From positions 1-40,066 of the forward strand of contig CAIKHN010000004.1 in NCBI GenBank assembly GCA_903827265.1: a DNA stretch of 40,066 nucleotides, read 5' to 3'. Within the stretch, counting starts at the first letter, position 1. The number at the start of each line of letters is the position of its first letter. A program made the position numbers and the translations under genes. The DNA is from Candidatus Uhrbacteria bacterium (GTDB taxonomy: Bacteria > Patescibacteriota > Patescibacteriia > UBA9934). Positions 1 through 8,567 of the stretch are shown here, one piece after another. The notes below the pieces were generated by a model that worked only from the letters and a program-made list of their open reading frames with translations, searched no databases and was not told the origin of the DNA.

Positions 1-162
1 AATCGCCTTGATGCGATCGGCGAGATCATCCGTTCCAGCCGCGGCATCACGGAGCAGTTGCCCCATGGAAAGCTGCGGGATCCCAAGGCGCGCCGCCAAA
101 ATCACCGCCTGCGTCCCCTTCCCGCATCCCTGTGGTCCGAGCAAAAAGATTCGATGGATCAT
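1..162 (-). CDS. adk: Adenylate kinase, N-terminal part (cut by window edge)
   Basis: The first 54 codons of an adenylate kinase are present; the gene runs off the left edge. Adenylate kinase interconverts ATP + AMP and 2 ADP in the cytoplasm. The P-loop GPQGCGKGT lies at residues 9-17, followed by the segment [13 protein letters not shown] that matches the AMP-binding region of the family (usual form lxhIStGdllR). It follows secY on the same strand, as in many bacteria, but an 86-nt gap with a 12-bp hairpin separates the two. No Shine-Dalgarno sequence precedes the ATG at 162. A related nucleoside monophosphate kinase cannot be excluded from so short a piece. Confidence 0.88.
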   Translation of the reverse strand, partial: MIHRIFLLGPQGCGKGTQAVILAARLGIPQLSMGQLLRDAAAGTDDLADRIKAI

Positions 163-184
163 AGGTAGAATACAGCCATAACAG

Positions 185-223
185 TACAGCCTCCGGGCTG
201 CTTTCGCAAAACCGGAGGCTGTA
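185..223. terminator. 12-bp perfect hairpin between secY and adk
   Basis: TACAGCCTCCGG (185-196) and CCGGAGGCTGTA (212-223) are perfect inverted repeats around a 15-nt loop. Neither strand carries a T-run after the stem, so it is not a standard intrinsic terminator. It may be an mRNA-stabilising or processing hairpin at the 3' end of the secY message. Confidence 0.4.
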
Positions 224-248
224 TAACTGCCGTAAACTTTGTCATCGA

Positions 249-1505
249 TTACACATCGTACGCACGCATCGTGAGCTGGGACTGAACCTGTTTCACGATG
301 TCGATAACCACCGAAACGACAATGATCATAGACGATCCACCGACTGCGAGGTTTTGGTTGCCGGTGAAGCCCTGAACAATGTTTGGAAGAATGGCGATGG
401 TTGCAAGGAAGAACGCACCAGAGAGCAACAAACGGTTCATTACCCACTGCAGGTACTTCGTTGTTTGCTCACCAGGACGTACGCCCGGAATGAATCCGCC
501 CTGCTTCTGCAAGTTCTCCGAAATTTGCTCTGGACGGAACACGATTGACGCGTAGAAGAATGTGAAGGCGAATACAAGAACAAAGTACAGCACCGCGTGA
601 ACAACGTTATTCTGGAAGGTAACCACCACCCACTGCGCGATATCGCGAATCACCTGTGTTCGTGCCTGAGTAAAGAACTGCGCCAACAACGGAGGAAGCA
701 CAACGATAGAGAGCGCAAAGAGAATTGGAATCATTCCACCGATGTTCAACCGAAGCGGCAATGACGATTGCACCTTGCCTGACGTCTGCCCACCACCACG
801 TGCATACTGCACCATAATGTTGCGCTGACCTTCAGTAACAACAACGACGCCAACAATAGTGACAACAGCGAGTGCGATGAAAAGCGCAATGCTCAAAATA
901 TCACCGGAAGTGTATGTTGCCGCAGCCTGCGCAATTGCTCCAGGAAGACCGGCCATAATACCCGCGAAAATGAGAAGCGAAATACCATTCCCCATTTTGC
1001 GTTCCGTCGCCAATTCACCAAGCCACATGAGGAATACCGTTCCAGCGGCCATGGAAATCAAGGCAAAGATCAGCTGGGTTCCCGTAAGATGAATGCCAAG
1101 CTGTTGCTGACTTTCAAGCAAACGCAGCACACCGTACCCTTGCAAGAACGCCAAAGGAACAGTTGCGAGACGCGTATAGCGACTAATTCGCTGACGACCT
1201 TGCTCTTCTTTCTGCAGTTCCTCCAAACTTGGGAAAATCATTCCCAAAAGCTGGAAGATAATCGAGGCGGTAATATATGGAGAGACGCCGAGTGCAACAA
1301 CAGAGAAGTTCTTCAGCGTTCCTCCGGAAAACATGTTCAAGATGCCCAAGAACTGGTTTCCTTCCAAAATGGAAGCAAGACCAGAGGCGTCAATTCCTGG
1401 CACAGGAATGTGTGCCGCAACGCGGAACACCACCACGACGAAAACGATGAACAGAAGTGCATTACGAAGCTCTGGAATGCGGAAGATGCGTTTCAAGGTT
1501 TCCAT
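249..1505 (-). CDS. secY: Protein translocase channel subunit SecY
   Basis: SecY is the pore of the SecYEG translocon, which exports unfolded proteins and inserts membrane proteins. The 418 residues match the usual SecY length (about 420-440) and show about ten hydrophobic segments, the N-terminal IPVPGID plug-region motif, the GGT...[12 protein letters not shown] segment of TM2, and the conserved VVVTEGQR...VQYARG cytoplasmic loop. It lies 21 nt after rplO at the end of the ribosomal-protein run, the usual spc-operon position, with adk next. The spacer has no Shine-Dalgarno sequence, so translation may be coupled to rplO. Confidence 0.97.
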   Translation of the reverse strand: METLKRIFRIPELRNALLFIVFVVVVFRVAAHIPVPGIDASGLASILEGNQFLGILNMFSGGTLKNFSVVALGVSPYITASIIFQLLGMIFPSLEELQKEEQGRQRISRYTRLATVPLAFLQGYGVLRLLESQQQLGIHLTGTQLIFALISMAAGTVFLMWLGELATERKMGNGISLLIFAGIMAGLPGAIAQAAATYTSGDILSIALFIALAVVTIVGVVVVTEGQRNIMVQYARGGGQTSGKVQSSLPLRLNIGGMIPILFALSIVVLPPLLAQFFTQARTQVIRDIAQWVVVTFQNNVVHAVLYFVLVFAFTFFYASIVFRPEQISENLQKQGGFIPGVRPGEQTTKYLQWVMNRLLLSGAFFLATIAILPNIVQGFTGNQNLAVGGSSMIIVVSVVIDIVKQVQSQLTMRAYDV

Positions 1506-1526
1506 ACAATGGGAAGAAGCAAGATG

Positions 1527-1964
1527 CTAAGCAGTTACCGTACCACCAGCCTTAGTGATTTTTTCTGCGGCCGCGACAGAAACTGTACAGTTCTTCACTG
1601 TGACCGCAACAGTAATTTCACCGTTACCAAGAATTTTCACTGGGAGTGTTTTGTCGAGAACCAATCCCTTTTTCACAAGGGTGACTGGAGTGACGTATTC
1701 ACCAGCAATATACTTTGATGCAATTGCCTGAAGATTCACCGCCTGTACTTTTGGAGCAAGCGATTTGAATCCACGCATCTTTGGCGTTGCGAGCATGAGG
1801 CTTCGCATACCAAGACGCTTCAAGCCACCAACACCAGAACGAGCGCTCTGACCTTTTTGACCGCGTCCTGCCGTGGTGCCGCGTGAGCCAAGTCCGCGAC
1901 CAACGCGACGCTTGCCCCGCTTTGCGCCGAATGCCGGGCGAAGGGTTGAAAGAGAAATACTCAT
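1527..1964 (-). CDS. rplO: 50S ribosomal protein uL15
   Basis: uL15 is a late-assembly protein of the large subunit that binds 23S rRNA. The 145 residues begin with the hallmark of the family: a flexible basic N-terminus with KRGKRRVGRGLGSRGTTAGR followed by GQKGQSARSG, then the globular C-terminal domain. The ATG is separated from the rpsE stop codon by one nucleotide (TAA-T-ATG), so rpmD (uL30), which normally sits here, is absent. Confidence 0.96.
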   Translation of the reverse strand: MSISLSTLRPAFGAKRGKRRVGRGLGSRGTTAGRGQKGQSARSGVGGLKRLGMRSLMLATPKMRGFKSLAPKVQAVNLQAIASKYIAGEYVTPVTLVKKGLVLDKTLPVKILGNGEITVAVTVKNCTVSVAAAEKITKAGGTVTA

Positions 1965-1965
1965 A

Positions 1966-2604
1966 TTAGGCGGTAATAACTGGAGCAGCTTCTGACTTGC
2001 GCAATGCGCTAAGAGCCAAGAACGTTGCCTTTGCGTTGTTAATTTTGTTGCTTGAACCCATCAACTTCGAAACAGCGTTTGGCACGCCAGCAAGTTCCAA
2101 CACCATACGTGTAGGACCGCCGCACTTGAGTCCGGTACCCTGTGGAGCAGGCTTCAAAAGGACAGCTGCAGCAGCGAACTTTCGCTCAACTGCGTGAGGA
2201 ATGGTTTCCTTCACGAGCGGAACAGTAATCATGTTCTTCTTTGCTTGACGGAATGCTTTTTCGACAGCCATTGCAACGTCGGCACCCTTTGCAACACCGA
2301 ATCCGACGCGACCACGACGATCACCAATAACCAAGCTTGCGCGGAAACGCATACGCTTTCCACCTTTGGTCACACGAGTCACGCGGGCAAGCTCGAGAAT
2401 CTTTTGTTCAAATTCACGTGGTTCGCGCTCATCACGACGTCCGCCGCGTGCGCCGCCCTTACCGCGAGAATCGCCTCCGCCTGGTCGATTACCACCCTGA
2501 CCTGGACGACCGCCGCGTCCTGCTGCACCACGATTGGCGCCAAATGCTGGTCGAGCCGCTCCGGCTGCTGCTACTGGTGCTGTTGTTTTTGGAGAGTCGG
2601 TCAT
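1966..2604 (-). CDS. rpsE: 30S ribosomal protein uS5 with RG/GG-rich N-terminal extension
   Basis: uS5 lies at the mRNA entry and decoding region of the small subunit and affects fidelity. The core begins near residue 63 (EFEQKILELARVTRVTKGGKRMRF) and includes the dsRNA-binding-like fold and the GxGLKCGGPTRMVLELAGV loop region. The protein has 212 residues against about 165 in E. coli; the excess is a low-complexity Ala/Gly/Arg N-terminus (about residues 12-60) with RGG-type clusters. The ATG follows the rplR stop after three bases (TAA-CCT-ATG) without a Shine-Dalgarno sequence. Confidence 0.96.
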   Translation of the reverse strand: MTDSPKTTAPVAAAGAARPAFGANRGAAGRGGRPGQGGNRPGGGDSRGKGGARGGRRDEREPREFEQKILELARVTRVTKGGKRMRFRASLVIGDRRGRVGFGVAKGADVAMAVEKAFRQAKKNMITVPLVKETIPHAVERKFAAAAVLLKPAPQGTGLKCGGPTRMVLELAGVPNAVSKLMGSSNKINNAKATFLALSALRKSEAAPVITA

Positions 2605-2607
2605 AGG

Positions 2608-2967
2608 TTAGAACTGAAGTCCGTTCGCGCGGCATGCTTCTGCAACCGCTGCGACACGACCGTGATAAAGATACGAACCGCGATCGAACGTTACCACCGA
2701 AATACCGGCAGCCTTTGCTGCTGCTGCAAGAGCGGCACCAACATTCGCAGCACGAACCAGAGGCTTATCTGCCTTTGGCATTTTCACATCAGACGCTGAG
2801 CACAATGTCTTGCCGATATCGTCGTTAACCAACTGTGCACTAATGTGCTTGCTGGAACGGAATACCGTAAGGCGAGGTCGCTCCGCAGTGCCATGAATTT
2901 TTGCGCGAGTACGGAGTGCGCGGCGCACTTTTCCGTGACGTTTCGCGAGGATATTCTTTCGCAACAT
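2608..2967 (-). CDS. rplR: 50S ribosomal protein uL18
   Basis: uL18 binds 5S rRNA together with uL5 and anchors it in the central protuberance. The 119 residues show the basic N-terminus (KRHGKVRRALRTRAKIHGT), then AERPRLTVFRSSKHISAQLVND and the C-terminal FDRGSYLYHGRVAAVAEACRANGLQF that closes most bacterial uL18 proteins. It is preceded by rplF after a 9-nt pyrimidine-rich spacer and followed by rpsE after 3 nt. Confidence 0.96.
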   Translation of the reverse strand: MLRKNILAKRHGKVRRALRTRAKIHGTAERPRLTVFRSSKHISAQLVNDDIGKTLCSASDVKMPKADKPLVRAANVGAALAAAAKAAGISVVTFDRGSYLYHGRVAAVAEACRANGLQF

Positions 2968-2976
2968 AGAGAGGGA

Positions 2977-3528
2977 TTATTCGCTCTTCGACGCCTTACC
3001 AGCCTTACGACGAATAATTTCGTCAGTATAGCGGAAACCTTTGCCCTTATATGGCTCTGGTTTTTTGTGTGAACGGATCTCTGCAGCGATCTTTCCAACA
3101 AGCGCAGCGTCTGCTCCGCTAATGGTAAGAACGTTCGCTTCGATCTTTGCGGCGATTCCTACCGGCAACACGAATTTTACTTCATGCGAAAAGCCGAGAG
3201 AAAGCACCAACGTGGTTCCCTGAAGATTCATCTTGAAACCAACGCCGTTCAACTCGAGGGCCTTTGCGTATCCTTCAGATACACCCTTTACCATCTGCGC
3301 GATAAGCGCACGCATGGTCCCCCAGATCGCACGGTCTTCGCGATCAGGATCAAGAACGGTAACGTTAATCTGCGAAACACCTTCTTCAGTGGAAAGCGTT
3401 GCGGCAGCGTGTGGATGAAGGACGAGCGAAAGCTCACCTTTTGGTCCCTTTGCGGTCACGGTGTTTTCCGCGATGGCCGCGGTAACACCTGCTGGCAAAA
3501 AGACTGGTTTTTTTCCAATGCGAGACAT
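2977..3528 (-). CDS. rplF: 50S ribosomal protein uL6
   Basis: uL6 sits near the sarcin-ricin loop and GTPase-associated centre of the large subunit. I chose the ATG at 3528 (MSRIGKKPVFLPAGV), which gives 183 residues, close to the usual 177; an upstream ATG would overlap rpsH. The two tandem uL6 folds are visible, and the C-terminal signature PEPYKGKGFRYTDEIIRRKAGK is complete. The start is one base from the rpsH stop (TAA-T-ATG). Confidence 0.96.
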   Translation of the reverse strand: MSRIGKKPVFLPAGVTAAIAENTVTAKGPKGELSLVLHPHAAATLSTEEGVSQINVTVLDPDREDRAIWGTMRALIAQMVKGVSEGYAKALELNGVGFKMNLQGTTLVLSLGFSHEVKFVLPVGIAAKIEANVLTISGADAALVGKIAAEIRSHKKPEPYKGKGFRYTDEIIRRKAGKASKSE

Positions 3529-3529
3529 A

Positions 3530-3925
3530 TTAGGAGATTTCGCAGATAAGCTCACCGCCCAAACGACGCTTGTACGCTTCCTTATTGGTCATTAATCCGT
3601 TTGGCGTCGAGAGAATCGAGAAGCCTTGTCCGGATCGCACGCTTCGCAAGTTGTCTGCCTTCACGTAAACGCGGAGACTTGGCTTGCTCTTACGAATAAT
3701 AGACGAGATTGTTGCTTCACCGGTTTCGCGATACGCAAGGCGAACGCGCAACATTGGTTTTGCACCATCCTGGTAGGTTTCAACAGCATCAAGACACCCC
3801 TCTTTTTCGAGGATCTTCGCCATTGCGAACTTCATTTTTGACATCGGCATCTCAACCTGTACCGCACGCGTCATGGACGCATTACGGATTCGGGTGAGCA
3901 TGTCGGAAATTGGATCGGTCATCAT
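3530..3925 (-). CDS. rpsH: 30S ribosomal protein uS8
   Basis: uS8 is a primary 16S rRNA-binding protein of the platform; in E. coli it also represses its own operon by binding spc mRNA. The N-terminus MMTDPISDMLTRIRNA and the C-terminal SILSTPNGLMTNKEAYKRRLGGELICEI are clear family signatures; 130 or 131 residues depending on which of two adjacent ATGs is used. An in-frame extension to 4060 overlaps rpsN and is rejected. The spacer from rpsN is TAA-TCCT-ATG. Confidence 0.96.
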   Translation of the reverse strand: MMTDPISDMLTRIRNASMTRAVQVEMPMSKMKFAMAKILEKEGCLDAVETYQDGAKPMLRVRLAYRETGEATISSIIRKSKPSLRVYVKADNLRSVRSGQGFSILSTPNGLMTNKEAYKRRLGGELICEIS

Positions 3926-3929
3926 AGGA

Positions 3930-4115
3930 TTACCAGCTTGCTTTTCGAATTCCCGGAATCTCACCAACGTTCGCAAGTTCACGGAAACAGATACGGCAGA
4001 GGCCAAAGGCTCGCATGAAGAAGCGCTTACGGCCACAGCGCCAGCATCGATGAACGACACGAGTGCTGAACTTTGGCTTCTTCGCCGACTTTGCGATTTG
4101 ATTCGTCGTTGCCAT
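3930..4115 (-). CDS. rpsN: 30S ribosomal protein uS14, zinc-binding type
   Basis: uS14 is a late small-subunit head protein. The 61-residue length and two CxxC pairs (Cys24/Cys27 and Cys40/Cys43) mark the short zinc-binding (type Z) form, unlike the ~100-residue zinc-free form. It lies between rplE and rpsH as in the standard spc order, with a 3-nt spacer from rplE. Confidence 0.96.
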   Translation of the reverse strand: MATTNQIAKSAKKPKFSTRVVHRCWRCGRKRFFMRAFGLCRICFRELANVGEIPGIRKASW

Positions 4116-4118
4116 AGC

Positions 4119-4667
4119 TTATTTCTGTTGCTTCGAAGCGAACGGGAATCCGATCGCTTTGAGAAGGGCGATGCCTTCTTCGTGGTTCTTTGCGGTTGTG
4201 GTGATGGTCACCTGGAGCCCATGGAGCGACTCCACTTCATCTGGGTGGATTTCTGGGAACGCGATGTGTTCCGTGAATCCGTAGTTGAAGTTCCCTTGGC
4301 TGTCGACAGCAGACTCGGGGATTCCGCGGAAGTCGCGGATACGTGCGAAGGCGATGTTCGTGAGCTTCGTGAGGAAGTCCCACATTCGCTTTCCACGAAG
4401 CGTCGCCATTACTCCGACCACCATGCCCTCACGAACCTTGAATCCTGCAATGGATTTCTTGGCTTTGGTGCGGACAGGCTGCTGACCGGTGATGCGACGG
4501 AAGGTCTCAACGACGACGTCAGCGAACTTGGCATCCTTTCCCTTCCCGAGACCTGCGTTGATCGTCACTTTTGTGATGACCGGCGTCTCGTGAATGTTGG
4601 TGTAGCCGAAGTCCTTGCGAAGCGCAGGACCAACGGTCGTTTTCATGTGTTCTTGGATATTCTGCAT
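4119..4667 (-). CDS. rplE: 50S ribosomal protein uL5
   Basis: uL5 binds 5S rRNA and contacts the P-site tRNA in the central protuberance. The 182 residues include the conserved segments TPVITKVTINAGLGKGKDAK, the basic GQQPVRTKAKKSIAGFKVREG, and FNYGFTEHIAFPEI, in the expected order and at family length (about 179). The start is one base past the rplX stop (TAG-T-ATG). Confidence 0.97.
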   Translation of the reverse strand: MQNIQEHMKTTVGPALRKDFGYTNIHETPVITKVTINAGLGKGKDAKFADVVVETFRRITGQQPVRTKAKKSIAGFKVREGMVVGVMATLRGKRMWDFLTKLTNIAFARIRDFRGIPESAVDSQGNFNYGFTEHIAFPEIHPDEVESLHGLQVTITTTAKNHEEGIALLKAIGFPFASKQQK

Positions 4668-4668
4668 A

Positions 4669-4992
4669 CTAGTCGATTTGGGTCACACCCTTCTTGGTTC
4701 GAAGGACGCGCACTTTTTGCTGTCGTCCATCTTTGGTGATGAATGCGTAGCCCACACGACCCTTTGCTCCACCTTCACCGATCACCGCAACACGCGATGC
4801 TGGAAGTGGTGCATTGAAGGTGACGCGCTGACCAGCGGCAGTCTTTCCTTTTGCCTTGATGTGTTTCACCGCCTGGTTCACGCCATCAATAACGACGAGC
4901 TCGCGGGTTGGGAACGTCTGAATGACCTTTCCCTCTTTTCCTTTATGTTTGCCCGCAATGACGCGGACATTGTCTCCGGTTTTGATTTTCAT
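4669..4992 (-). CDS. rplX: 50S ribosomal protein uL24
   Basis: uL24 starts large-subunit assembly and later lies by the exit tunnel. The N-terminal KOW motif (MKIKTGDNVRVIAGKHKGKEGKV) is at residues 1-23. The 107 residues match the family. The 9-nt spacer from rplN (TAG-TCCTCTCCT-ATG) is pyrimidine-only and thus the opposite of a Shine-Dalgarno sequence. Confidence 0.96.
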   Translation of the reverse strand: MKIKTGDNVRVIAGKHKGKEGKVIQTFPTRELVVIDGVNQAVKHIKAKGKTAAGQRVTFNAPLPASRVAVIGEGGAKGRVGYAFITKDGRQQKVRVLRTKKGVTQID

Positions 4993-5001
4993 AGGAGAGG
5001 A

Positions 5002-5373
5002 CTAGAGGACTTCAGGAGCAAGAGAGACGATCTTGGTGAACCCTTCTGCACGCAACTCGCGAGCGACTGGTCCGAAGATACGCGTTCCCTTTGGTTCCTT
5101 TGAAGCACGGTTAATGATGACGCCTGCATTTTCGTCGAAACGAATGTAGGAACCGTCCTTTCGGCGGACTTCCTTGCGTGTGCGTACAATCACGGCGTGA
5201 ACCACATCACTCTTTTTTACCATTGTGTGTGGCGAAGCCTTTTTGACGACTGCAGTAACCACGTCGCCCAAACGAGCGTACCGCTTTTTGTAGCCGCCGA
5301 GCACGCGAATGACTTGAAGTTGGTTTGCGCCGGTGTTATCGGCGACATTCATCATGGATCGATGTTGCAACAT
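5002..5373 (-). CDS. rplN: 50S ribosomal protein uL14
   Basis: uL14 forms part of the intersubunit bridge and the landing site of the silencing factor Rsf[21 protein letters not shown] is the recognisable start (usual: MIQ...L.VADNSGA), followed by RVLGG, then [15 protein letters not shown] and the C-terminal [13 protein letters not shown]. The 123 residues match the family. It is preceded by rpsQ with an 11-nt spacer. Confidence 0.97.
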   Translation of the reverse strand: MLQHRSMMNVADNTGANQLQVIRVLGGYKKRYARLGDVVTAVVKKASPHTMVKKSDVVHAVIVRTRKEVRRKDGSYIRFDENAGVIINRASKEPKGTRIFGPVARELRAEGFTKIVSLAPEVL

Positions 5374-5384
5374 ACAAAGTCTGG

Positions 5385-5681
5385 TTACGCTTTTGGCGTT
5401 GAAACAACGCGGAAGCGCTTTCGTGCAGAAAGCGGACGCGTCTCTTCAATAGTCACAGTGTCGCCCTCGTTTGCAGTCATCGCTTCGTCATGCGCCATGA
5501 ACTTAGTGCTGACGATGTAGCGTTTGCCGTACTTTGGGTGGATTACTGTACGGTCAATCCGTACGACAACCGTCTTTGGCGTTTTGTGCGCCGAAACAAC
5601 CACGCCAGTAAAACGGCGGTGCATTGTTGCTTTTTCAGCCTTTGGCTGTTCAGCTTTTGGTGATGTCTTTTTGGTTGCCAT
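5385..5681 (-). CDS. rpsQ: 30S ribosomal protein uS17
   Basis: uS17 is a primary 16S rRNA-binding protein with an OB fold. The core runs from [23 protein letters not shown] through [19 protein letters not shown] to the C-terminal motif [15 protein letters not shown] lysine/alanine-rich N-terminal extension of about 20 residues brings the length to 98, against about 84 in E. coli. The ATG is three bases past the rpmC stop (TAA-AGT-ATG). Confidence 0.95.
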   Translation of the reverse strand: MATKKTSPKAEQPKAEKATMHRRFTGVVVSAHKTPKTVVVRIDRTVIHPKYGKRYIVSTKFMAHDEAMTANEGDTVTIEETRPLSARKRFRVVSTPKA

Positions 5682-5684
5682 ACT

Positions 5685-5879
5685 TTAGAGGCTTGTGATC
5701 GCGGAGCGCTGTGTCTCCAGGCGAGCAATACGTTTCTTGGTTCCGCGAACGGTACGAACCGCACGCAATTGACCAACGGAAAGTTTCAGGTTCATGTCGC
5801 GAAGTTTTGCGCGTTCCTCGGCAATCATTGCCGAGAGTTCTTTTGCGGAGAGTCCCGCGAATTCGTTTGGTGTAGACAT
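5685..5879 (-). CDS. rpmC: 50S ribosomal protein uL29
   Basis: uL29 is a small helical hairpin at the polypeptide exit, part of the docking site for SRP and trigger factor. The 64 residues show the family pattern: GLSAKELSAMIAEERAKLRDMNLKLSVGQL, then VRGTKKRIARLETQR. Its place between rplP and rpsQ is standard. The spacer from rplP is TAA-CGCGT-ATG. Confidence 0.94.
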   Translation of the reverse strand: MSTPNEFAGLSAKELSAMIAEERAKLRDMNLKLSVGQLRAVRTVRGTKKRIARLETQRSAITSL

Positions 5880-5884
5880 ACGCG

Positions 5885-6298
5885 TTAGTTTCGGCTGACA
5901 ATCTTGGTCTTCACTGGAAGCTTGTACGCAGCGAGACGAAATGCTTCTTGCGCGACTTCTGGAGTCACGCCGTCCATTTCGAACATCACTGTTCCTGCAC
6001 GCACCGGCGTCATGTAGTAGTCAACGCCACCCTTTCCTTTACCCATCGGCGCTTCAGCGCCGTGGTTTGTGACTGGGTGATCTGGGAAAATGCGGATCCA
6101 GATCTTTCCGCCGCGCTTAATGGCACGAGTCATGGCGCGACGCGCCGCTTCAATCTGCCGCGCAGTCACCCACGCCTCGGTAATTGCCTTCAGTCCAAAG
6201 GATCCAAAAGCAACATCCGTTTTTTGCGTCGCCAAGCGGTCGCCGGTTGTCCGACGCTTGTGCCACTTGCGGTATTTCATTTTTTTCGGAAGCAACAT
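5885..6298 (-). CDS. rplP: 50S ribosomal protein uL16
   Basis: uL16 organises the A-site and tRNA elbow contacts on the large subunit. [16 protein letters not shown] is the usual start, and the segments [29 protein letters not shown] and [22 protein letters not shown] are highly conserved. The 137 residues match the family exactly. The spacer from rpsC is 16 nt. Confidence 0.97.
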   Translation of the reverse strand: MLLPKKMKYRKWHKRRTTGDRLATQKTDVAFGSFGLKAITEAWVTARQIEAARRAMTRAIKRGGKIWIRIFPDHPVTNHGAEAPMGKGKGGVDYYMTPVRAGTVMFEMDGVTPEVAQEAFRLAAYKLPVKTKIVSRN

Positions 6299-6314
6299 AC
6301 GAGGGGATCAATTC

Positions 6315-7034
6315 CTATGACCGTGCGCCGCGAGCTTGCGCGGGACGATGTTCTGCGGACTCAGTTTGTGCCTGTGCCTGTGTCTCGGCCGATGTACCGA
6401 ACACGTCGCCACGATAGATCCAGACCTTTACACCGATCACACCGAAGATCGTATTTGCACGAACGCGTGCAAAGTCGATATCTGCGCGAAGGTTGTGAAG
6501 TGGAATGCTACCGTTTGCGATTGTTTCGGTTCGTGCGATTTCTGATCCGTTCAAACGGCCAGACAGTGTGAGTTTCACACCTTTCGCTCCGCCCTTCATC
6601 ACACGCTCGATTGCCATTTTCATGGATCGACGGAATGGAAGACGCTGCTCAATTTCGCGGGCGATTTGATCGCCAATGATTTGCGCAGACATTGTTGGAC
6701 GAGTGACTTCTTCCACGTTGATGTTCAACGTGACGCGCTGTCCGCGGTAAAACTCTTTTGAGAGTTTCTTTTTCAGCTCTTCGATTCCTGCGCCAGCGCG
6801 ACCGATGATCACACCAGGCTTTGCAGCACGAATGGTGATAGTGACACGCTTTGGTGTGCGGTCGATTCCGATCGATTCAAGACCGACGTCGCGAAGGGAC
6901 TTTCGCAAGTATTCACGAATATTGACGTCTTCCTTGAGCGAAGAAACAAATTGCTTTCCGCGAGCGAACCACTTCGAGTCCCACGTATAAATCGTGGCAA
7001 GACGGAAGACTTTTGGATTGACTTTATGACCCAT
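6315..7034 (-). CDS. rpsC: 30S ribosomal protein uS3
   Basis: uS3 lies at the mRNA entry pore and takes part in helicase activity and mRNA binding. MGHKVNPKVFRL is the diagnostic N-terminus; a KH domain follows with the loop GVIIGRAGAGIEELKK (about residues 73-88), and the C-terminal domain includes GVKLTLSGRLNGSEIAR. The last ~25 residues (Gln/Ala-rich) are a poorly conserved tail. The ATG follows the rplV stop as TAA-CCT-ATG. Confidence 0.97.
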   Translation of the reverse strand: MGHKVNPKVFRLATIYTWDSKWFARGKQFVSSLKEDVNIREYLRKSLRDVGLESIGIDRTPKRVTITIRAAKPGVIIGRAGAGIEELKKKLSKEFYRGQRVTLNINVEEVTRPTMSAQIIGDQIAREIEQRLPFRRSMKMAIERVMKGGAKGVKLTLSGRLNGSEIARTETIANGSIPLHNLRADIDFARVRANTIFGVIGVKVWIYRGDVFGTSAETQAQAQTESAEHRPAQARGARS

Positions 7035-7037
7035 AGG

Positions 7038-7379
7038 TTAGGTGGTGATTTTTGGCGAGACCACAACGTGGATGTGCGACATTCGATGACGAATTGGTGT
7101 TGCACGACCCTGTGCACGTGGAGCAAACCGTTTAATCTTTGGACCTTCATCGACCCACGTCTTCACAACAACGAGCGTTCCAGCATCGAGCTTTGCGTTA
7201 TTCGTTGCGTTTGCAACTGCAGAGTTGAGTGCCTTTAACACTGCCTTTGCTGCAAGCTTTGGAGACACCATCAACTGGCGACGTGCTTCGTTCACCGACT
7301 TGCCACGAATCAACCCCACGACAAGACGAGTCTTGCGAGGTGCGATTCGGATAAATTTTGCGACCGCTTTGACTTCCAT
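7038..7379 (-). CDS. rplV: 50S ribosomal protein uL22
   Basis: uL22 lines the exit-tunnel constriction with a long beta-hairpin. I start at the ATG at 7379 (MEVKAVAKFIRIAPRKTRLV), which gives 113 residues, the family length; an extension to 7400 would overlap rpsS. The hairpin region KIKRFAPRAQGRATPIRHRMSHI is conserved and is where macrolide-resistance changes occur in other bacteria. Confidence 0.96.
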   Translation of the reverse strand: MEVKAVAKFIRIAPRKTRLVVGLIRGKSVNEARRQLMVSPKLAAKAVLKALNSAVANATNNAKLDAGTLVVVKTWVDEGPKIKRFAPRAQGRATPIRHRMSHIHVVVSPKITT

Positions 7380-7389
7380 AATATTTGGA

Positions 7390-7710
7390 CTAGCGAGCAA
7401 GTTTCTTTGCGGCTGGCGCTGCTGCCGGTGCCGCTGCAGGAGCTGCAGCTGCAGCCTTTCCTGCGTGGCGAACGAACTTTCGTGTCAGTGAGAATTCTCC
7501 GAGCTTGTGGCCAACCATGTTTTCCACAACGCGGACCTGAACAAATTCACGTCCATTGTGTACACCGAAGGTAAAACCGACCATCTCTGGAGTGATTGTT
7601 GATGAACGAGCCCATGTTTTGATCACGGTTTTGTCTCCTGCGCGAAGATTCGACACCTTCTTTGCAAGATTCTGATCGATGAATGGACCCTTTTTAAGAC
7701 TTCGTGGCAT
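7390..7710 (-). CDS. rpsS: 30S ribosomal protein uS19
   Basis: uS19 is in the small-subunit head and contacts uL5 and A-site t[15 protein letters not shown], the central [22 protein letters not shown] and [20 protein letters not shown] are all family hallmarks. About 20 residues of Ala/Pro repeats form a C-terminal tail that is not conserved and brings the length to 106. The start follows the rplB stop as TAA-TCCT-ATG. Confidence 0.97.
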   Translation of the reverse strand: MPRSLKKGPFIDQNLAKKVSNLRAGDKTVIKTWARSSTITPEMVGFTFGVHNGREFVQVRVVENMVGHKLGEFSLTRKFVRHAGKAAAAAPAAAPAAAPAAKKLAR

Positions 7711-7714
7711 AGGA

Positions 7715-8563
7715 TTACGCGTTACGCTTCACGTGCTGTCGGCGGCGAACAATGAACGCATTCGATGGCTTCTTGCTCTTTCGTGTCTTCACACCAAGGG
7801 CCTTCTTTCCAGTTGGCGTCTTTGGCGAAGGCATACCGATTGAGTTTCGAGCCTCTCCTCCTCCGTGTGGGTGATCAACTGGGTTCATCGCCTTTCCACG
7901 AACGGTTGGGCGAACGCTACGATGACGCATACGTCCAGCCTTTCCCCATCGGACCAAGCGCCAATCTGGATTGGACACGGTTCCGAGCGTTGCCATACAG
8001 GTCTTTGCAACCATGCGGACTTCTCCTGATGGAAGACGAAGCGTTGCACGCTCACCTTCAATTGCGAGAAGTTCTGCAGCGACACCAGCACCGCGAACCA
8101 TTTTTCCACCACGTCCAGGTTCAAGTTCAATGTTGTGAACCTGCATACCGACTGGAATTTTTTCGAGTGGGAATCGGTTTCCCATTGCTGGTTCACCGCG
8201 CTCAAGAGAAGAAACAATCGTCATGCCGACCGTGAGACCAAGAGGAGCAAGGATGTAGCGCTTTTCTCCGTCTGCGTAAGCAAGGAGAGCGATACGTGCA
8301 CCGCGGTTTGGATCGTATTCAATGGTTTGAACTTTTGCTGGAATATCGTACTTGTCACGCTTCCAATCGATCACGCGAATGTGGCGCTTTGCTCCACCTC
8401 CACGATGACGGACGGAAACGTGTCCCGATGCACCACGACCCGCCATCTGCTTCTGTGAAATCAAAAGCGATTTCTCTGGAGATGTCGACGTGACGTCGGC
8501 AAACGACTGAACGCTCGACTTGCGGCGTCCTGCAGTTGTTGGTTTGTATTGTTTAATTGGCAT
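7715..8563 (-). CDS. rplB: 50S ribosomal protein uL2
   Basis: uL2 is a core 23S rRNA-binding protein near the peptidyl-transferase centre and bridge B7b. I start at [14 protein letters not shown] (8563), giving 282 residues, close to the usual 273-276. The [18 protein letters not shown] segment and the universally conserved C-terminal [14 protein letters not shown] are present. Part of the usual GRNNxGRITVRHRGGGHK motif reads [18 protein letters not shown] here, a mild divergence. The spacer from rplW is 4 nt. Confidence 0.97.
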   Translation of the reverse strand: MPIKQYKPTTAGRRKSSVQSFADVTSTSPEKSLLISQKQMAGRGASGHVSVRHRGGGAKRHIRVIDWKRDKYDIPAKVQTIEYDPNRGARIALLAYADGEKRYILAPLGLTVGMTIVSSLERGEPAMGNRFPLEKIPVGMQVHNIELEPGRGGKMVRGAGVAAELLAIEGERATLRLPSGEVRMVAKTCMATLGTVSNPDWRLVRWGKAGRMRHRSVRPTVRGKAMNPVDHPHGGGEARNSIGMPSPKTPTGKKALGVKTRKSKKPSNAFIVRRRQHVKRNA

Positions 8564-8567
8564 ACGC

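Noticed and set aside
163-175. TATTCT four bases before adk as a leaderless -10.
   Set aside because: Too close to the ATG for a usual start point, and no -35 at a fitting distance.
3873-4739. 288-residue plus-strand frame across rpsH-rpsN-rplE.
   Set aside because: Antisense to three certain ribosomal-protein genes.
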